Origin: Clostridia bacterium
GTDB lineage: Bacteria; Bacillota_A; Clostridia; Christensenellales; Aristaeellaceae
DNA length: 64,000 nt
Assembly: GCA_017399225.1 (NCBI GenBank)
Contig: JAFQEB010000085.1
Span: 1 to 64,000, forward strand
Reading direction: 5' to 3'
The first letter of the stretch is position 1. Each line of letters starts with the position of its first letter. Below are positions 23,878 to 32,712 of the stretch, piece after piece. A program made the position numbers and the translations under genes. The notes under the pieces are model-generated. The model was not told the DNA's origin, made no database searches, and saw nothing but the letters and a program-made list of their open reading frames with translations.

Positions 23878-24172
23878 GCAAGGGAGCGCCCAAGTCCGAT
23901 TACCTGCGCTGCGAAAACACCCCCTGGCGCAGTGGCTCGGCCTGGACGAGGCGTATACCGATTGGGGCCGCAAGGTCGCCGGCGGGGAGAAGAATCCCGC
24001 GGCCCTCTTCTTCGACGTGCGCAACACCGGCGCCCACCGGGTGCTGGAGAAATGCGGCTTCCTGCGGGAGGACACCGTGCGCCAGGGCAAAATGGTCTCG
24101 CTCTACTGCGACTACCACACCTGCGGCCTGCTACGGAGCGACTGCGTACAGATGAAGGGCATGGAGATCTGA
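23878..24172 (+). pseudogene. remnant of a GNAT (RimJ-type) acetyltransferase
   Basis: The frame ending at 24172 gives a convincing acetyltransferase C-terminus: 'FFDVRNTGAHRVLEKCGFLR' and 'DYHTCGLLRSDC'. The N-terminal half of the domain is absent. Another frame just before it reads 'KSDYLRCENTPWR', suggesting an additional frameshift. No start with a ribosome binding site exists, and the remnant begins immediately after the GH94 terminator. It looks like a decayed gene truncated by a rearrangement. Confidence 0.6.
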
Positions 24173-24220
24173 CAGAAAAGCAAAGGGCAGCGTTCCGGAT
24201 TGGAGCGCTGCTCTTTCGGT

Positions 24221-26230
24221 TTATTCGCTGATAAAGACCCTGGCTGCATAGGGCGGCAGGCTGCCGTCCCACTCGGCGCCGTCCCAGGGCCGGAAGCCGT
24301 CGGGCAGGGTAACTTCACCGGTTTCGGCGTTGTGGTTCATCAGGAAGAGATACGTCTTGCCGTCCTTCACGCGGCGTACGGCTTCGACGCCGTGGGGCGT
24401 GTCCATCAGCGGGGCAATGTCCGCGTCGGCCAGCAGCTGCGCCACGAGACGATCCGCCAGCTCGGGAGCAGGGGTCGTGCCGGCGTAGTAGGTCAGGCCC
24501 TGCCCATAGGCATTGCGGGTGATGGCGGGCGTGCCGGCATAGAAATCGTGCCCGTAGACGGCCAATGGCTCGGCGGTGGTGAGCTGGACGATGTCGCACC
24601 AGTGCTGGCACTCGTAGTCCGTGCCGTCCCAGCGGACGACGCCGGTCACGTCCCGCAGGCAGTCGTACTCGGTCAGGGCCAGGCCGCACAGGTCGTCCAC
24701 CAGGCAGGGTACCGCGCCCTCGGTGTGGCAGAGGTTGGTGGCGTCCTTCACGCCGGAGCGCCAGGACAGCAGCAGGTGACCGCCCTGTGCCACATAGGCG
24801 CGGAGCTTCGCGGCGTGTTCGGGCGTCATCAGGAACTGCAGCGGCGCGATCAGCACCCTGTAGCCCGACCAGTCGTGGTGCTCGCCCACGAAATCCACGG
24901 GGACGTTGGCCCGGTGGAGCGCCTTGTAATAGGCCATCAGGTGCTGGAGATAGTTGTGCTGGGGATGGTGGGGCTGGACCTGGAAGGCGTACTCCTGGTC
25001 ATAGGAGCGGAGGATGGCCACCTGGGACTGGGGCAGCGCGCCCTGCATCTCCCGCAGCAGGGGGGCGTACTGCTTCATGAAGTCCCCCACCTCGCGGAAA
25101 TAGCGGCCCGGCACGCCGTTGTGGGGCAGCAGACCGTGCCAGTACTGCTCCGTACCCATCGCGCAGGAGCGCCAGCGGAAGAACACGATCGTGTCCGCGC
25201 CATGGGCCACGCACTGCATCGCCCAAAGACCCAGCTGGCCGGGCCTGGGCGTGCGCCCCAGCACCTCCCAGCCGGTGATGCCGCTCTGCTGCTCCATGAT
25301 CCAGAAGGGCTTTTGCTTTACAGCCCGGATGAAGTCCAGCTCGGCGGCATGCCAGTCGGCGCGGTACTCATTGTGGCGCGCATGGAAGTGGCCGCCGGGA
25401 TACTGGTCGTGGGAGGCAAATTCGAGCTGCTCGCCGAGCTTGTAATAGCTGGGTTTGGCGCAGAAGCCCATCAGGTTGTGGGTGATCCACTTCTCCGGCG
25501 CAGCAGCGCGCAGGATGTCCGCCTGGAACTGGTGGAACTCGCATACCAGGTCGGAGGAAAAGCGCCGCCAGTCCAGGTCCTGCGAGGGGTTCTGCCCCCA
25601 GGCCGCGGTGACCTTCGGCGCGTGGATGTGTTCAAAATCCGGATAGCCCTGGCTCCAGAAGGCGGTGCCCCAGGCGCGGTTCAGCTCCTCGATGGTGCCG
25701 TACTTCTCCTTCAGCCACACGCGGAAACGGGCCTCGCAGCTGGGGCAGTAGCACAGGTCGCCGTGGCTGTTGCCCAGCTCATTGTCCACCTGCCAGCCCA
25801 CGACGGCAGGGTTACCCGCAAAATGCGCGGCGAAGGCGGTGACGTAGCGGCGGATGTGCTCGCGGTAGACGGGGTTGGACTGGCAGTCGTGGTGCCGTCC
25901 GCCGAAGAAACGCTGATGCCCGTGCCAGTTGATGGGCTGGATCTCCGGGTTACGCTCGATGATCCATGCCGGCGGCGCGGCCGTGGGGGTGCCCAGGATC
26001 ACGTCGATGCCCTCCTTGGCGAGGATCTCGATGGCCTCGTCCAGCACCTCAAAGTGGAACTCGCTCTCCCGGGGCTCGAACATCGACCAGGAGAACTCGC
26101 CCATGCGGACGATCTCGATGCCCATTTCGCGCATCATTTTCGCGTCGGTGGCCCAGCGCTCGCGGGGTTGGCAGATGGGCTCCATCCAATGCTCCGGATA
26201 ATAATCAACGCCGAAGGTGTAGTGCTTCAT
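24221..26230 (-). CDS. GH42 beta-galactosidase
   Basis: A 669-residue cytoplasmic glycoside hydrolase. The family start 'FGVDYYPEHW', the acid/base E151 in 'GWQVDNELGNS', the nucleophile E313 in 'PFWIMEQQSG', and the four-cysteine zinc site (C116, C160, C162, C165) of GH42 are visible. A GATase-like middle domain (about 380-600) and a short beta C-terminus follow. It removes galactose from short plant or milk oligosaccharides. The ATG is behind GGGAGG. No transporter is adjacent. Confidence 0.95.
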   Translation of the reverse strand: MKHYTFGVDYYPEHWMEPICQPRERWATDAKMMREMGIEIVRMGEFSWSMFEPRESEFHFEVLDEAIEILAKEGIDVILGTPTAAPPAWIIERNPEIQPINWHGHQRFFGGRHHDCQSNPVYREHIRRYVTAFAAHFAGNPAVVGWQVDNELGNSHGDLCYCPSCEARFRVWLKEKYGTIEELNRAWGTAFWSQGYPDFEHIHAPKVTAAWGQNPSQDLDWRRFSSDLVCEFHQFQADILRAAAPEKWITHNLMGFCAKPSYYKLGEQLEFASHDQYPGGHFHARHNEYRADWHAAELDFIRAVKQKPFWIMEQQSGITGWEVLGRTPRPGQLGLWAMQCVAHGADTIVFFRWRSCAMGTEQYWHGLLPHNGVPGRYFREVGDFMKQYAPLLREMQGALPQSQVAILRSYDQEYAFQVQPHHPQHNYLQHLMAYYKALHRANVPVDFVGEHHDWSGYRVLIAPLQFLMTPEHAAKLRAYVAQGGHLLLSWRSGVKDATNLCHTEGAVPCLVDDLCGLALTEYDCLRDVTGVVRWDGTDYECQHWCDIVQLTTAEPLAVYGHDFYAGTPAITRNAYGQGLTYYAGTTPAPELADRLVAQLLADADIAPLMDTPHGVEAVRRVKDGKTYLFLMNHNAETGEVTLPDGFRPWDGAEWDGSLPPYAARVFISE

Positions 26231-26395
26231 TTGATTGTCCTCCCTGTGCGGAGTGATGTCGTGCTTCCATTGTACCACGAAGCGTGAAGCGCGTAAAGCG
26301 ATATTGCAGACGGAAAAGTGTATCTTTCGGCAGGCAGCCCTTGCGCAGCCGGGCGGGATCTGCTACCATGAAGCGGAAGAAAAGGAGTGATCCCG

Positions 26396-26923
26396 ATGAT
26401 CCGAAGGCGTTTTCTGGCGGCAAGGGCCCGATACCGCTGCGAGTGGAAATGCACCCGCTGCGGCCGCATGAACTGGGAGCGGGGCGCGACCCGTGCCGCA
26501 GACCGGGTGGCCGTTGGGCAGTACACCGACAATCTGCCGGATGAGGTGGAGCTCTCCGGGCAGACCGCCTCGGAGATGGCGCGGCGCAAGCTTTTCCGCC
26601 TACAGGAGCGGGTGAACGCCGACCGCCGGCTGCAGGGGTTGAGCATCTCGGGCGTGTGCCGCAAATGCGGCGCGAGGCAGTTCTGGGCCCCGGCGTCCCG
26701 CCATGCCTGGGCTGCGGCAGCGGGGATCATCTGCATGGCCGTGCTGCTCTGGTGCGCGGGCGTACCGGAAAACGCCGACCTGTGGTTTGCCTACGGCGCA
26801 GCTGTGCTGCTTTCTGTCCTGCTGGCGGAGGGCGCTGTGCTGGCGGTGATCCGCTGGCGGCTGAACCGGCTGGCAGACCCCGAATGCGCCCCCTGGGTGG
26901 AGGAGATCCCGGAGGGGGAGTGA
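26396..26923 (+). CDS. zinc-ribbon membrane protein of unknown function
   Basis: A 175-residue protein. C19-x2-C22 near the N-terminus and C88-x2-C91 form a split zinc ribbon, separated by a charged helical stretch. Two hydrophobic helices follow (about 101-120 and 126-148), then an acidic tail. No family is recognised. The ATG at 26396 is behind AAAGGAG; an in-frame GTG lies 9 bases upstream. Its basic, Arg-rich N-terminus could face the cytoplasm. Confidence 0.65.
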   Translation: MIRRRFLAARARYRCEWKCTRCGRMNWERGATRAADRVAVGQYTDNLPDEVELSGQTASEMARRKLFRLQERVNADRRLQGLSISGVCRKCGARQFWAPASRHAWAAAAGIICMAVLLWCAGVPENADLWFAYGAAVLLSVLLAEGAVLAVIRWRLNRLADPECAPWVEEIPEGE

Positions 26924-26933
26924 CCCCAAAGAA

Positions 26934-26983
26934 AAAGACCATCTGTTCCGGAATGCCGGTCAGATGGTCTTTCTTGTTTTGTT
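26934..26983. terminator. bidirectional terminator
   Basis: Perfect stem AAAGACCATCTG / CAGATGGTCTTT. The plus side continues CTTGTTTTGTTG, and the minus side continues TTCTTTGGGG. It serves the zinc-ribbon gene and the convergent FprA gene. Confidence 0.85.
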
Positions 26984-26985
26984 GC

Positions 26986-28140
26986 TTACCCCGCCAGCTC
27001 CTCCGCCAGGGCAGCGATCTGCCTGCGGTTCTCATCGCTCATGGAGCCCAGGATGCGCACGGCCTCCTCGCGGATGGTCAGGTTCTTGCAGGGGGCCAGC
27101 AGCTCGCGCATGACCTTGGCGGCCATGGGGGCCCAGGAGCCGCTCTCGATCAGGGCGACCTGACGGCCCTGATAGCCGCGGCTGGTCAGGTGGTGCAGGA
27201 AGGCCCGCATGGGCGGCAGCACGTCCGCGTTGTAGGTGACGGAGGCCAGGATCAGCTTGCCATAGCGGAAGGCATCCTCGACGGCCTCGTAGATCTCGGT
27301 GCGGCACAGGTCGTGCAGGGCGACCTTCATGCCCTTTGCCTCCAGGTCAGACGCCAGGGCCAGAGCGGACTCGGCGGTGTGGCCATAGATGGAGGCGTAG
27401 GCGATCACCACGCCCTCGCTCTCCACGCCGTAGGAGGACCAGATCTGGTACAGGCGCAGTGCCTCGGCCAGCATGTCGCCCTCCAGCACCGGGCCGTGCA
27501 GGGGGCAGATGCGGCGGACGTCCAGCGCAGCGGCTTTCTTCAGCACCGCCTGCACCTGGGCGCCGTACTTGCCCACAATGCCGAAATAGTAGCGCCTTGC
27601 TTCGCACGCCCACTCGTCTTCGACATCCAGCGCGCCGAACTTGCCGAAGCTGTCGGCGGAGAAGAGCGTGCCGGTGGCAGCCTCGAAGCTCATCATGACC
27701 TCGGGCCAGTGCACCATGGGCGCAGCGATGAAGGACAGGGTGTGCCGGCCCAGAGAGAGCTGGTCGCCCTCCCGGACGATGCGGCGGTTCTGCGCATAAT
27801 CCTGGCCGAAGTAAGCCTTCATCATCGTGAACGCCTTATCAGAGGCGACCACCGTCGCACCGGGGAACTCCTCCATAAAGCGGGCAAGGTTGGCGGAGTG
27901 ATCCGGCTCCATGTGGTGCACGACGATATAATCCGGCTGGCGGCCGCCCAGTGCCTCACGGACGTTTGCAAGCCACTCGTCGCCGAAGTGCTGATCCACC
28001 GGGTCCATCACGGCGACCTTCTCGTCCAGGATCACATAGGAGTTGTAGCTTATGCCATCGGGTACGGGGTACAGGCCCTCGAACAGGTCGATAGCGTGGT
28101 CGTTCACGCCCACATAGCGGATATTGTCAGAAAGGTGCAT
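26986..28140 (-). CDS. A-type flavoprotein (FprA; O2/NO reductase)
   Basis: A 384-residue diiron flavoprotein. The N-terminal metallo-beta-lactamase-like domain carries H76-x-E78-x-D80-H81 and further ligands in 'MVHWPEVM' and 'FSADSFGKFG'. The C-terminal flavodoxin domain (about 235-384) has the FMN loop 'YASIYGHTAE'. Such enzymes reduce O2 to water or NO to N2O with electrons from rubredoxin, protecting anaerobes. The rubredoxin gene lies just upstream, 32 bases away, in the same direction. The ATG is preceded by GAGGAG. Confidence 0.95.
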   Translation of the reverse strand: MHLSDNIRYVGVNDHAIDLFEGLYPVPDGISYNSYVILDEKVAVMDPVDQHFGDEWLANVREALGGRQPDYIVVHHMEPDHSANLARFMEEFPGATVVASDKAFTMMKAYFGQDYAQNRRIVREGDQLSLGRHTLSFIAAPMVHWPEVMMSFEAATGTLFSADSFGKFGALDVEDEWACEARRYYFGIVGKYGAQVQAVLKKAAALDVRRICPLHGPVLEGDMLAEALRLYQIWSSYGVESEGVVIAYASIYGHTAESALALASDLEAKGMKVALHDLCRTEIYEAVEDAFRYGKLILASVTYNADVLPPMRAFLHHLTSRGYQGRQVALIESGSWAPMAAKVMRELLAPCKNLTIREEAVRILGSMSDENRRQIAALAEELAG

Positions 28141-28172
28141 CGGACTCACTCCTCATTGGTTCATTGCTCGGC

Positions 28173-28331
28173 TTATTCGGCGGAGAACTGATCCTTGCCC
28201 ACGCCGCACAGGGGGCACTCGAAATCCTCGGGCAGGTCTTCAAACTTGGTGCCGGGCGCAATGCCGGCTTCGGGGCAGCCCTCGGCCTCGTCGTATTCCC
28301 AGCCGCACACGTCACAGATATACTTCTTCAT
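28173..28331 (-). CDS. rubredoxin
   Basis: A 52-residue electron carrier with one Fe(Cys)4 centre: C6-x2-C9 ('[11 protein letters not shown]') and C39-x2-C42 ('[12 protein letters not shown]'). Length and the intervening '[12 protein letters not shown]' are fully canonical. The ATG is behind AAGGAGG. It is the first gene of the rubredoxin-FprA unit and its probable electron donor. Confidence 0.96.
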   Translation of the reverse strand: MKKYICDVCGWEYDEAEGCPEAGIAPGTKFEDLPEDFECPLCGVGKDQFSAE

Positions 28332-28447
28332 GATCATTTCCTCCTTGATGGTGGTTGATGTTTAAGGACACCTGTATCATACCATATGGGGCAGGAATTG
28401 AAACAGCTTTTTTGAAAAAAATCTGGATGGAAATTAAGGGCAGCGGT

Positions 28448-28921
28448 TTACGCCTCGTTGACGAGCTTACCGCAGATGTGCTCCGGCGTCAGCTTCAGAA
28501 GCAGCGTCCCCTTGCCGGACTGGGCGATCTCCTTGCGGATGTACTCCTCGCCGCAGGGAAACTGCCGGCTGAGGCGGGTGGTGATGTCCACCATGGTATC
28601 CCAGTCGTCGATGATCTCCACCCGGCCAAAGACGATCACGCTGCGGACGTTGTACGCCCATTCGCCCTCGGGACGGACGCCCTTGTCCATCACGCAGTAG
28701 CTGACCTTGTCATCCCGGCGGAGGGCGTCCAGCCGGTGACCGGCGCGGCCGCAGTGGAAGTACAGGCAGCCGTCGTCGTGGTAATAGTGGTTCATCGGGC
28801 TCCCGTAGGGATAGCCGTCATCCCCGTGGACGGAGAGCACGCCCCGTCGCTCATTTTTCAGCAGGGCAATGCAGTCCTCCAGGGGGAGCAGCTTGTTTTT
28901 GCGGGCCAATTCACGAAACAT
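28448..28921 (-). CDS. pyridoxamine 5'-phosphate oxidase-family (Nim-like) flavoprotein
   Basis: A 157-residue split-barrel flavin-binding protein. The arrangement 'RGVLSVHGDDGYPYGSPMNH', 'YFHCGRAGHRLDALRRDDKV' and 'SVIVFGRVEIIDD' is typical of the NimA/PNPOx-like group found in anaerobes. Members bind FMN or heme, and some reduce nitroimidazoles; the actual role here is unknown. The ATG at 28921 is behind TTGAGGAGG, and this leader is duplicated 256 bases upstream (see the tandem repeat). Confidence 0.88.
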   Translation of the reverse strand: MFRELARKNKLLPLEDCIALLKNERRGVLSVHGDDGYPYGSPMNHYYHDDGCLYFHCGRAGHRLDALRRDDKVSYCVMDKGVRPEGEWAYNVRSVIVFGRVEIIDDWDTMVDITTRLSRQFPCGEEYIRKEIAQSGKGTLLLKLTPEHICGKLVNEA

Positions 28922-29426
28922 GAAAAACCTCCTCAAAGGCAATCACCGGCACAAACCGATGTCAAAGGAAAAAGCAAGCAACGACAGTGCAGGCTCCGGC
29001 GGGCGGCTTTGATGCCGCCCACGATCGAACAAAACGAAAACCGGGGTACACTCCGCCCCGCGAGGCGGTTGGAGCGCAGACGACCAACCAGCAAGCGCTG
29101 GCCGGGAGCGGCGGGGGAGAGTCCAGAGAGAGGCAGACGTCCCCCGATCCGAGCTCGGCTGCCCCTCTCCGAAACATGAAAAACCTCCTCAAAGGCAATC
29201 GCCTGTACAAACCGATATCAAAGGAAAAAGCAAGCAACGAAAGTGCAGGCTCCGGCGGGCGGCTTTGATGCCGCCCACGATCGAGCAAAACGAAAACCGG
29301 GGTACACTCCGCCCCCGCGAGGCGGTTGGAGCGCAGACGACCAACCAGCAAGCGCTGGCCGGGAGCGGCGGGGGGAGAGTCCAGAGAGGGGCAGACGTCC
29401 CCCGATCCGAGCTCGGCTGCCCCTCT
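28914..29426 (-). repeat. 256-bp tandem duplication carrying a gene leader
   Basis: Two nearly identical copies (28914-29169 and 29170-29426). Each begins with the first bases of the PNPOx-like gene, its ATG and its TTGAGGAGG site, and continues through a GC-rich segment ending GGCTGCCCCTCTC. The copies differ by a few substitutions and single-base insertions. Only the proximal ATG leads into the gene; the distal one opens an unrelated 71-codon frame that stops at 28962. Confidence 0.85.
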
Positions 29427-29584
29427 CTGGCCCTCTTTGCTTCTTTCTCGGGAGCGAGAAAGAAGAGGCAGCGGGAAAGACAGCTTTGTTTCTTTCGGCA
29501 GCAAGCAAGACAGCTTCGCTTCTTTCCCGGGAACGAAAAAGAAACGGCAGCGGGAAAGACAGCCATCAGGAAAAACACCGCGCG
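29427..29584. repeat. imperfect palindromic repeats, gene-free
   Basis: Three related units run in series, built around GCTTCTTTCTCGGGAGCGAG, TTTCTTTCGGCAGCAAGCAA and GCTTCTTTCCCGGGAACGAA. Two end in GGCAGCGGGAAAGACAG and one in a shorter CAAGACAG. The first and third can fold into hairpins. No gene is supported between 28922 and 29692. Confidence 0.6.
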
Positions 29585-29623
29585 TAACACAAAACCCGGC
29601 AGAAGCCTCCGCCTCCGCCGGGT
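29585..29623 (-). terminator. terminator of the ABC-F gene
   Basis: On the minus strand, stem ACCCGGC / GCCGGGT around a purine-rich loop, then TTTTGTGTTACG; about 70 bases after the stop. Confidence 0.6.
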
Positions 29624-29692
29624 GAAAACGCGCCCGGCGGAGAGAATGAGACGAAGTCCCCTCCCGTCGGGAAATAAGCGGGACGGAGTCCC

Positions 29693-31288
29693 TTACGCGT
29701 TCTTGATCTTCTCGAGGTACTCCTCGTAGTTGCAGTAGTAGTCGGCGATGGTGCCGTCGTCCTTGATCTCGATGATGCGGTCGGCGATGGTGGTGACGAA
29801 CTGATGGTCCTGGCTGGTGAAGATCACATTGCCGGGGAAGTTGATCAGCGCGTTGTTGACCGCGGTGATGGACTCCAGGTCCAGGTGGTTGGTGGGCTGG
29901 TCCAGCATGAGGAAGTTAGCGCCGGAGAGCATCATGCGGGAGAGCATGCAGCGCACCTTTTCGCCGCCGGAGAGGACGCTTACCATCTTGTAGACGTCGT
30001 CGCCGCGGAAGAGCATACGGCCCAGCAGGTCGCGCTTGTCGGATTCGAGCATGTCCGGGCAGTACTGGGCGAACCAGTCGATCATGTTCAGCGGGCAGCC
30101 GTCGAAGTAGGGGCCGTTGTCCTTGGGGAAGTAGGAGGTGGAAATGGTCACGCCCCACTTGAAGGAGCCGCTGGTGGGCTCCAGCTCCTCGGTGAGGATC
30201 TTGAACAGGGCGGTCTGCGCCTGCTCGTTGGGGCCGACGATGGCAATCTTCTGGCCCTTGGTGACCAGGAAGGAAACGTCCTTGAGCAGCGTCACGCCGT
30301 CCTGCTCGTAGGTCAGGTTGCTGACCTGCAGGATGTCCTTGCCGGCCTCGCGGTCGGGGTTGAAGTTGACCCAGGGGTAGCGGCGGGAGGAGGCGGGCAT
30401 CTCCTCAATGGTCAGCTGATCCAGCAGCTTGCGGCGGGAGGTCGCCTGCTTGGCCTTGGACTTGTTGGCGGAGAAGCGCTGGATGAAGTCGCGCAGCTCC
30501 TTGATCTTGTCGTCGCGGCGCTTCTTCTGGTCCTTCATCAGGGCCTGCATCATCTTGGAGGACTCGTACCAGAAGTCGTAGTTGCCCACGTACAGCTTGA
30601 CCTGGTGGAAGTCGATATCGACGATGTGGGTGCAGATGTTGTTCAGGAACCAGCGGTCATGGGAGACGACGATCAGCGTGCCGGGGAACTCCATCAGGAA
30701 GTCCTCCAGCCAGGCAACGCTGCGGTTGTCCAGGTTGTTGGTGGGCTCGTCCAGCAGCAGGATGTCGGGGTTGCCGAACAGGGCCTGGGCCAGCAGCACC
30801 TTCACCTTTTCGCCGCCCTTGAGGTCGCCCATGATGCTGTAGTGCATATCGGCGTCGATGCCAAGGCCGGTCAGCAGGGTCGCCGCGTCGGATTCGGCGT
30901 TCCAGCCGTCCATTTCGGCGAATTCGCCCTCCAGCTCAGCCGCGCGCTCGCCGTCTGCGTCGGAGAAATCCTCCTTGGCGTACAGTGCGTCCTTCTCCTG
31001 CATGATGTCGTACAGGCGCTGGTTGCCCATGATGACCGTATCCATAACGGTGTAGGCGTCGTACTTGAACTGATCCTGCTTCAGGGTGGACATGCGCTGG
31101 GTGGAGGGGTAGGACACAGTGCCCGTGGTGGGCTCCAACTCGCCGGACAGGATGCGCAGGAAGGTGGACTTGCCCGCACCGTTGGCGCCGATGACGCCGT
31201 AGCAGTTGCCGGGCAGGAACTTCAGATCGGCGCCCGCGAAGAGCTTCTGGCCGCCGAAGGTGAGGGACACGTTATTGACTGTCAGCAT
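29693..31288 (-). CDS. ABC-F family ATP-binding protein (YkpA/YbiT type)
   Basis: A 531-residue soluble protein with two ATPase domains and no membrane part; ABC-F proteins act on the ribosome. Domain 1 has a complete Walker A (GANGAGKST, 34-42), signature LKGGE, and Walker B with catalytic E181 (LLLDEPTNNLD). The interdomain linker near 240-300 is rich in Lys and Arg. Domain 2 is degenerate: Walker A reads GPNEQAQTA (352-360), without the Lys, and the Walker B glutamate is replaced by Q464 (LMLDQPTNHLD), while LSGGE is intact. The ATG is behind AAAGGAG. Confidence 0.93.
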   Translation of the reverse strand: MLTVNNVSLTFGGQKLFAGADLKFLPGNCYGVIGANGAGKSTFLRILSGELEPTTGTVSYPSTQRMSTLKQDQFKYDAYTVMDTVIMGNQRLYDIMQEKDALYAKEDFSDADGERAAELEGEFAEMDGWNAESDAATLLTGLGIDADMHYSIMGDLKGGEKVKVLLAQALFGNPDILLLDEPTNNLDNRSVAWLEDFLMEFPGTLIVVSHDRWFLNNICTHIVDIDFHQVKLYVGNYDFWYESSKMMQALMKDQKKRRDDKIKELRDFIQRFSANKSKAKQATSRRKLLDQLTIEEMPASSRRYPWVNFNPDREAGKDILQVSNLTYEQDGVTLLKDVSFLVTKGQKIAIVGPNEQAQTALFKILTEELEPTSGSFKWGVTISTSYFPKDNGPYFDGCPLNMIDWFAQYCPDMLESDKRDLLGRMLFRGDDVYKMVSVLSGGEKVRCMLSRMMLSGANFLMLDQPTNHLDLESITAVNNALINFPGNVIFTSQDHQFVTTIADRIIEIKDDGTIADYYCNYEEYLEKIKNA

Positions 31289-31360
31289 GGTGGTCTCCTT
31301 TATGTGAAGGGTCGTTCTTGCAAAGAGGGATGACATGCCTGCGGAGGCACATACAAAATT

Positions 31361-31369
31361 ATTATACCA
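31361..31369 (-). promoter_or_regulatory. extended -10 promoter of the ABC-F gene
   Basis: Minus-strand TGgTATAAT, about 70 bases before the start. The -35 region is weak (TTCCAT at 17-bp spacing). Confidence 0.55.
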
Positions 31370-31400
31370 TACCTCCCGATAAAATGGAAGATAGGAAATA

Positions 31401-31440
31401 TGCAAAAATCACGGGCATTTCAGCATATGAAACGCCCGTG
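31401..31440 (-). terminator. terminator of the small exported protein gene
   Basis: Stem CACGGGC / GCCCGTG extended by TTTCA/TGAAA, followed on the minus strand by ATTTTTGCAT; 13 bases after the stop. Confidence 0.8.
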
Positions 31441-31452
31441 GAAGTTTTGGTT

Positions 31453-31845
31453 TCAGTTGCCCAGCAGCTCGTCGCAGGTTTTTCGCAGCAGCAGGCGGAA
31501 CTCCAGGTTGAAGCTGGGCGTTCCCAGGCTGTTGTATATTTTCATGGGCTCGGCAGGGTTCCGCGTGTTATTGGTGACCTTGTATACATAGGCGTACACT
31601 TCGTCGGATTCGAGACAGCAGTACATGTGATAGTTTGTCCATCGGTGGGCATTGCGGAGCCTGTTAATTGTGTCCGCATCGTGCAAACGAATGCTCGAGC
31701 TGCCATCAGCAAGCTGGAACTCCAGCGCCTCAACGCCTTCGCTGATGGGGTTGTTGTAAACCTTATCCTCCAGCGGCGCTTCAATGACGATATATACAGC
31801 CAGCAGAATGATTACTACAGGGATGAACCACAGCAGTTTCTTCAT
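31453..31845 (-). CDS. membrane-anchored protein of unknown function
   Basis: A 130-residue protein with a hydrophobic N-terminal anchor (residues 4-22) followed by a soluble domain ('AEPMKIYNSLGTPSFNLEFR'). It has no Cys lipobox. Not recognised. The ATG is behind GGAGG. The gene is less GC-rich than its surroundings and forms, with the next two minus-strand genes, an island of small exported proteins. Confidence 0.6.
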   Translation of the reverse strand: MKKLLWFIPVVIILLAVYIVIEAPLEDKVYNNPISEGVEALEFQLADGSSSIRLHDADTINRLRNAHRWTNYHMYCCLESDEVYAYVYKVTNNTRNPAEPMKIYNSLGTPSFNLEFRLLLRKTCDELLGN

Positions 31846-32093
31846 GCGGTATAACCTCCAGCAGATCCATTTGCGCTCCCGTCACGCGCCGGGATGCTGC
31901 TTTTATTATGCCAGAGGGCTTTTGGCGGTGTCAATCCGGTGTGGAAGAATTTACAAGAGTAACGTTGGCATTGCCGCCGCCGGGCATAAACTTCTCTCTT
32001 GGACAGGTCAGGCGTCACAGCGTCGATCTGCACCATTGCATCCGGCTATTGAAACATAGTTCACGATGACAGAGGTATAGGATCGCAGCAATG
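31846..32093. other. gene-free spacer
   Basis: About 250 bases, less GC-rich than the rest of the window. No supported gene, no strong hairpin, and no clear promoter beyond a weak TAATAA box on the minus strand. Confidence 0.5.
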
Positions 32094-32654
32094 TTACCTT
32101 GCAGTATAGTACCATCCAGACACTGAAAGCGGGATCAATACCCCATGATTAGCAGAGAGCAGAGAGATGGTGTTTCCCTCCCTGTGTGCTCGATCTACAG
32201 TGTGGTTCGCAGGGTAGATATATATCAGCAAGCTATCATCATACCCCTGGGGAAAGAAATTAAATAGCAGCGCAGGAACACGTTCCTCGGTAGGTATATA
32301 GTATGCAAGTGATCGCAAATACGCCTCTTCATTCAGACGACGGACGATTTCCACGCCGTCTTTTCCCAAGGCTTTTCTGATCGCTGCAGCATTTATGTCA
32401 CTTGCAAAGAAGCCGGAAGAAACCTCCCATTCGTCACGGGTTACTTCATAAACCTGGGGATTATGCCGGAAGTATTCGGCAGCCTCTGCAAGCAGATCAT
32501 AGTGTATTGCAAAAATGCCGTGGATGTTGTCGGGCCCTTCTGCCGGTTCATTGCCAGTAAGAGCCGGATCCCGATCCGGCGGCAATATTACAGTGGAACA
32601 TAATAGGATCATTGATAAGCATATGGCAAAAAGCATACACAGCTTTACTTTCAT
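32094..32654 (-). CDS. exported protein of unknown function
   Basis: A 186-residue protein with an N-terminal signal segment (residues 5-24, 'LFAICLSMILLC') and a soluble domain with 'YEVTRDEWEVSSGFFASDIN' and 'PALLFNFFPQGYDDSLLIYI'. A Cys at the end of the hydrophobic stretch could make it a lipoprotein, but the lipobox is poor. Base composition is more AT-rich than the flanking genes. The start is behind AGAGGAG. Function unknown. Confidence 0.6.
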   Translation of the reverse strand: MKVKLCMLFAICLSMILLCSTVILPPDRDPALTGNEPAEGPDNIHGIFAIHYDLLAEAAEYFRHNPQVYEVTRDEWEVSSGFFASDINAAAIRKALGKDGVEIVRRLNEEAYLRSLAYYIPTEERVPALLFNFFPQGYDDSLLIYIYPANHTVDRAHREGNTISLLSANHGVLIPLSVSGWYYTAR

Positions 32655-32712
32655 TTGTGATACCAGCTCCTCTTGCTCGCGGACTTGGTAATACCACCAA
32701 AATCGCAGATAA

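Noticed and set aside
28962..29177. 71-codon frame starting at the distal duplicated ATG as a real gene
   Set aside because: Its ATG and ribosome binding site come from the tandem duplication and the rest is repeat sequence; treated as a decoy frame.
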